From: Candidatus Moraniibacteriota bacterium
Lineage (GTDB): Bacteria; Patescibacteriota; Minisyncoccia; Moranbacterales; GCA-2747515
NCBI GenBank assembly: GCA_029933995.1
Contig: JAOZNB010000062.1
Span: forward strand, 1-7,656
Direction: 5' to 3'
Length of the DNA stretch: 7,656 nucleotides
Of this stretch, positions 6,752 to 7,656 are shown one piece after another (the stretch's first letter is position 1; each line of letters opens with the position of its first letter). Both the position numbers and the translations under genes were made by a program. Below the pieces are notes generated by a model, which ran no database searches, was not told the DNA's origin, and was given only the letters and a program-made list of their open reading frames with translations.

Positions 6752-6779
6752 ATTATACACAATAAAGCCATAAAACCAA
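6752..6779 (-). promoter_or_regulatory. Promoter candidate for a short leader or small RNA
   Basis: On the minus strand TTGGTT (6779-6774), a 16-bp spacer and consensus TATAAT (6757-6752). It starts directly after the HD-gene terminator. A transcript from about 6745 to the hairpin T-run near 6620 would be about 125 nt, or would read on into the PycTM gene. Confidence 0.45.
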
Positions 6780-6781
6780 CT

Positions 6782-6821
6782 AAAAAATAGCCAAAAAGAA
6801 TAATATTCTTTTTGGCTATTT
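6782..6821 (-). terminator. Strong intrinsic terminator of the HD-hydrolase gene
   Basis: Two perfect 18-bp arms (6785-6802 and 6804-6821, arm AAATAGCCAAAAAGAATA) meet at a single central base. On the minus strand the stem runs into TTTTTT (6787-6782). It begins nine nt after the TAG stop of the HD gene. It should separate that gene from the PycTM-like gene downstream. Confidence 0.85.
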
Positions 6822-6830
6822 AAACAAAGT

Positions 6831-7499
6831 CTATATAATAGCACATTGTTTAGAATGCTTTCTGAGATGTTCTTCAAAATTGTCTGTTGTAGCTTCTAAT
6901 TCATGTGCTAATATACCCAACTTACGTGCCCATGGAATATAGTGTTTTGCTGTTTCAAGCATTTTTCTGCGAATCTTCTCAATATCACAACACCACAATG
7001 TTAACTGATTGTGAAGTCTGTCAGCAAGCTTTATAAGAAAAAATACCCGAGGAGCTGTCACAAACCGTGAATGATAAAACTTTAATTGTTCCTCTTCACT
7101 ACTAAAATCACTCTTTGGTCGCTTCGACACATAATCAAGTAACCATGCAACATCGCTACCATAACATTTTTTGATGCGACTCAAAGACCATTCAGGACAA
7201 TCTTCTACAATATCATGCAAAAGTGCTGCCGCCACAACCTTGTACGCAGGAATTTCTAAACCCATCAATTCAAAAATATGCAAATAATCAATCAATATGA
7301 TTGCCACAGCACGTACATGTTCAAAATACCTCTCACCCCCATCTCTTTTAGTATGTCGAAATGCATCCTTTGCATCATCATATGCCCGTTCAATAAACTT
7401 ATATTCCTTTGAATATTTAGAATAATATCGTTCGATACGCGCAAAAAAAGTTTTTCGATTCTCACTTGCTTCCAATATTTTTTTAATTTTCTCAAGCAT
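6831..7499 (-). CDS. Stand-alone SpoT/MESH1-type HD hydrolase (small alarmone hydrolase-like)
   Basis: The chosen start is ATG 7497-7499 because AGGAGG (7508-7513) sits eight nt upstream. The longer TTG start at 7521-7523 would bury that site. The 222-residue protein has a helical lead (1-50), then the HD_4 signature of the RelA/SpoT hydrolase half: R-D-G-G-E-R-Y-F-E-H-V (H61), A-A-L-L-H-D-I-V-E-D (H95, D96, E99, D100) and I-K-L-A-D-R-L-H-N (D160). These are the metal and substrate residues of the family, so the site looks intact. There is no synthetase, TGS or ACT domain; length is close to MESH1-like small alarmone hydrolases (about 180-200). Likely reaction: hydrolysis of the 3'-pyrophosphate of (p)ppGpp. 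Related enzymes also act on NADPH or other modified nucleotides. It is monocistronic, stops at TAG and lies beside a PycTM-like effector, so another nucleotide signal is a possible substrate. Confidence 0.8.
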   Translation of the reverse strand: MLEKIKKILEASENRKTFFARIERYYSKYSKEYKFIERAYDDAKDAFRHTKRDGGERYFEHVRAVAIILIDYLHIFELMGLEIPAYKVVAAALLHDIVEDCPEWSLSRIKKCYGSDVAWLLDYVSKRPKSDFSSEEEQLKFYHSRFVTAPRVFFLIKLADRLHNQLTLWCCDIEKIRRKMLETAKHYIPWARKLGILAHELEATTDNFEEHLRKHSKQCAII

Positions 7500-7507
7500 G
7501 TACTTTT

Positions 7508-7514
7508 CCTCCTC
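7508..7514 (-). promoter_or_regulatory. Strong Shine-Dalgarno (GAGGAGG) fixing the HD start
   Basis: GAGGAGG on the minus strand ends eight nt before ATG 7499. It decides the start against the upstream in-frame TTG. Together with the GGGAGG at 879-884 it is one of only two good SD sequences in the window; the other genes have none. Confidence 0.8.
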
Positions 7515-7524
7515 TATGTACAAA

Positions 7525-7561
7525 AATGTTAAATAACATTATTTAAATTTCATTTAACATT
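7525..7561. promoter_or_regulatory. Nested operator-like inverted repeats (copy 2 of TGTTAAATAACA)
   Basis: AATGTTA-AA-TAACATT at 7525-7540 is a perfect 16-bp dyad and includes the same TGTTAAATAACA found at 919-930. Its left half also pairs with ATTTAACATT at 7552-7561, so three half-sites lie within 37 bp. A fourth AATGTTAA lies at 7620-7627. The 7552-7561 half-site overlaps the predicted -10 of the HD gene, as expected for a repressor operator. Confidence 0.5.
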
Positions 7562-7585
7562 ACTAATAATATACATACTTGTCAA
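7557..7585 (-). promoter_or_regulatory. Probable promoter of the HD-hydrolase gene
   Basis: Consensus TTGACA lies on the minus strand (7585-7580). At 17 bp spacing the -10 is a poor TAATGT (7562-7557). A weak -10 with a perfect -35 and overlapping inverted repeats suggests a regulated promoter. The predicted start is near 7550, leaving a leader of about 50 nt with the 16-bp dyad and the SD. Confidence 0.4.
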
Positions 7586-7656
7586 GTAATCCCTCACACC
7601 TCTAAACAAAACCTAAAAAAAATGTTAACCTGAAAGTATTAAAAAACAAAAAAACA

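Noticed and set aside
6831..7499. HD protein as a pyrimidine or purine cyclase partner of the PycTM protein
   Set aside because: The motifs are those of a metal-dependent phosphohydrolase (H, HD, ED, D). No cyclase or CD-NTase motif is present.
7500..7523. TTG start of the HD protein giving eight extra residues
   Set aside because: The extra codons are made of the GAGGAGG ribosome binding site itself. The ATG at 7499 is correctly spaced from it.
1..7656. CRISPR array, tRNA or rRNA genes
   Set aside because: No regularly spaced direct repeats, no cloverleaf with a T-loop GTTCRANNC motif and no rRNA-like sequence were seen on either strand.

Overview
The window is a compact, AT-rich bacterial stretch whose content suggests a Candidate Phyla Radiation (Patescibacteria/Parcubacteria-like) genome. 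The reasons are: short intergenic gaps; a TruB that lacks the usual C-terminal RNA-binding (PUA) extension; a secreted protein with the short 'pseudo-repeat' domain I recall from many CPR surface proteins; and a GT-C-type membrane protein with a G-R-D-Q-G first-loop motif. The assignment is inference. No rRNA, tRNA or other taxonomic marker is present. All seven protein genes end in TAA or TAG; none ends in TGA.

Layout, left to right. (1) 1-307 has no gene. It holds a REP-like hairpin preceded by GTAG inside a larger imperfect inverted repeat, and the intrinsic terminator of the next gene. (2) 308-802 (-) encodes a four-helix membrane protein. An excellent ribosome binding site and ATG lie upstream in the same frame but are cut off by one TGA. 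(3) 803-995 is a divergent promoter region in which the two -35 boxes overlap almost completely. The rightward promoter fires at or next to the ATG, so its mRNA is predicted leaderless. (4) 996-4250 (+) is a three-gene operon: a polytopic GT-C-like glycosyltransferase, a single-pass secreted/anchored protein and a small four-helix membrane protein, probably acting at the cell surface. (5) 6580-4256 (-) encodes a Pycsar-effector-like (PycTM/DUF5706) membrane protein, followed 9 bp later by an unusual fusion of tRNA pseudouridine synthase TruB with a GT4 glycosyltransferase. (6) 6581-6830 holds a possible short transcript (promoter, 13-codon ORF, terminator) and a strong terminator. (7) 6831-7499 (-) encodes a stand-alone SpoT/MESH1-type HD hydrolase with a strong Shine-Dalgarno. 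(8) 7500-7656 is its promoter region.

The most interesting part is the right half: a PycTM-like effector beside a nucleotide-hydrolase-type HD protein, with no cyclase in view. The HD gene and the left-end membrane gene share the palindrome TGTTAAATAACA in their 5' regions, in similar promoter-operator-SD order, so they may be co-regulated. The TruB-GT4 fusion joins two complete domains at the point where a stop codon would normally sit, which suggests stop-codon loss or a single-base error between two formerly adjacent genes.
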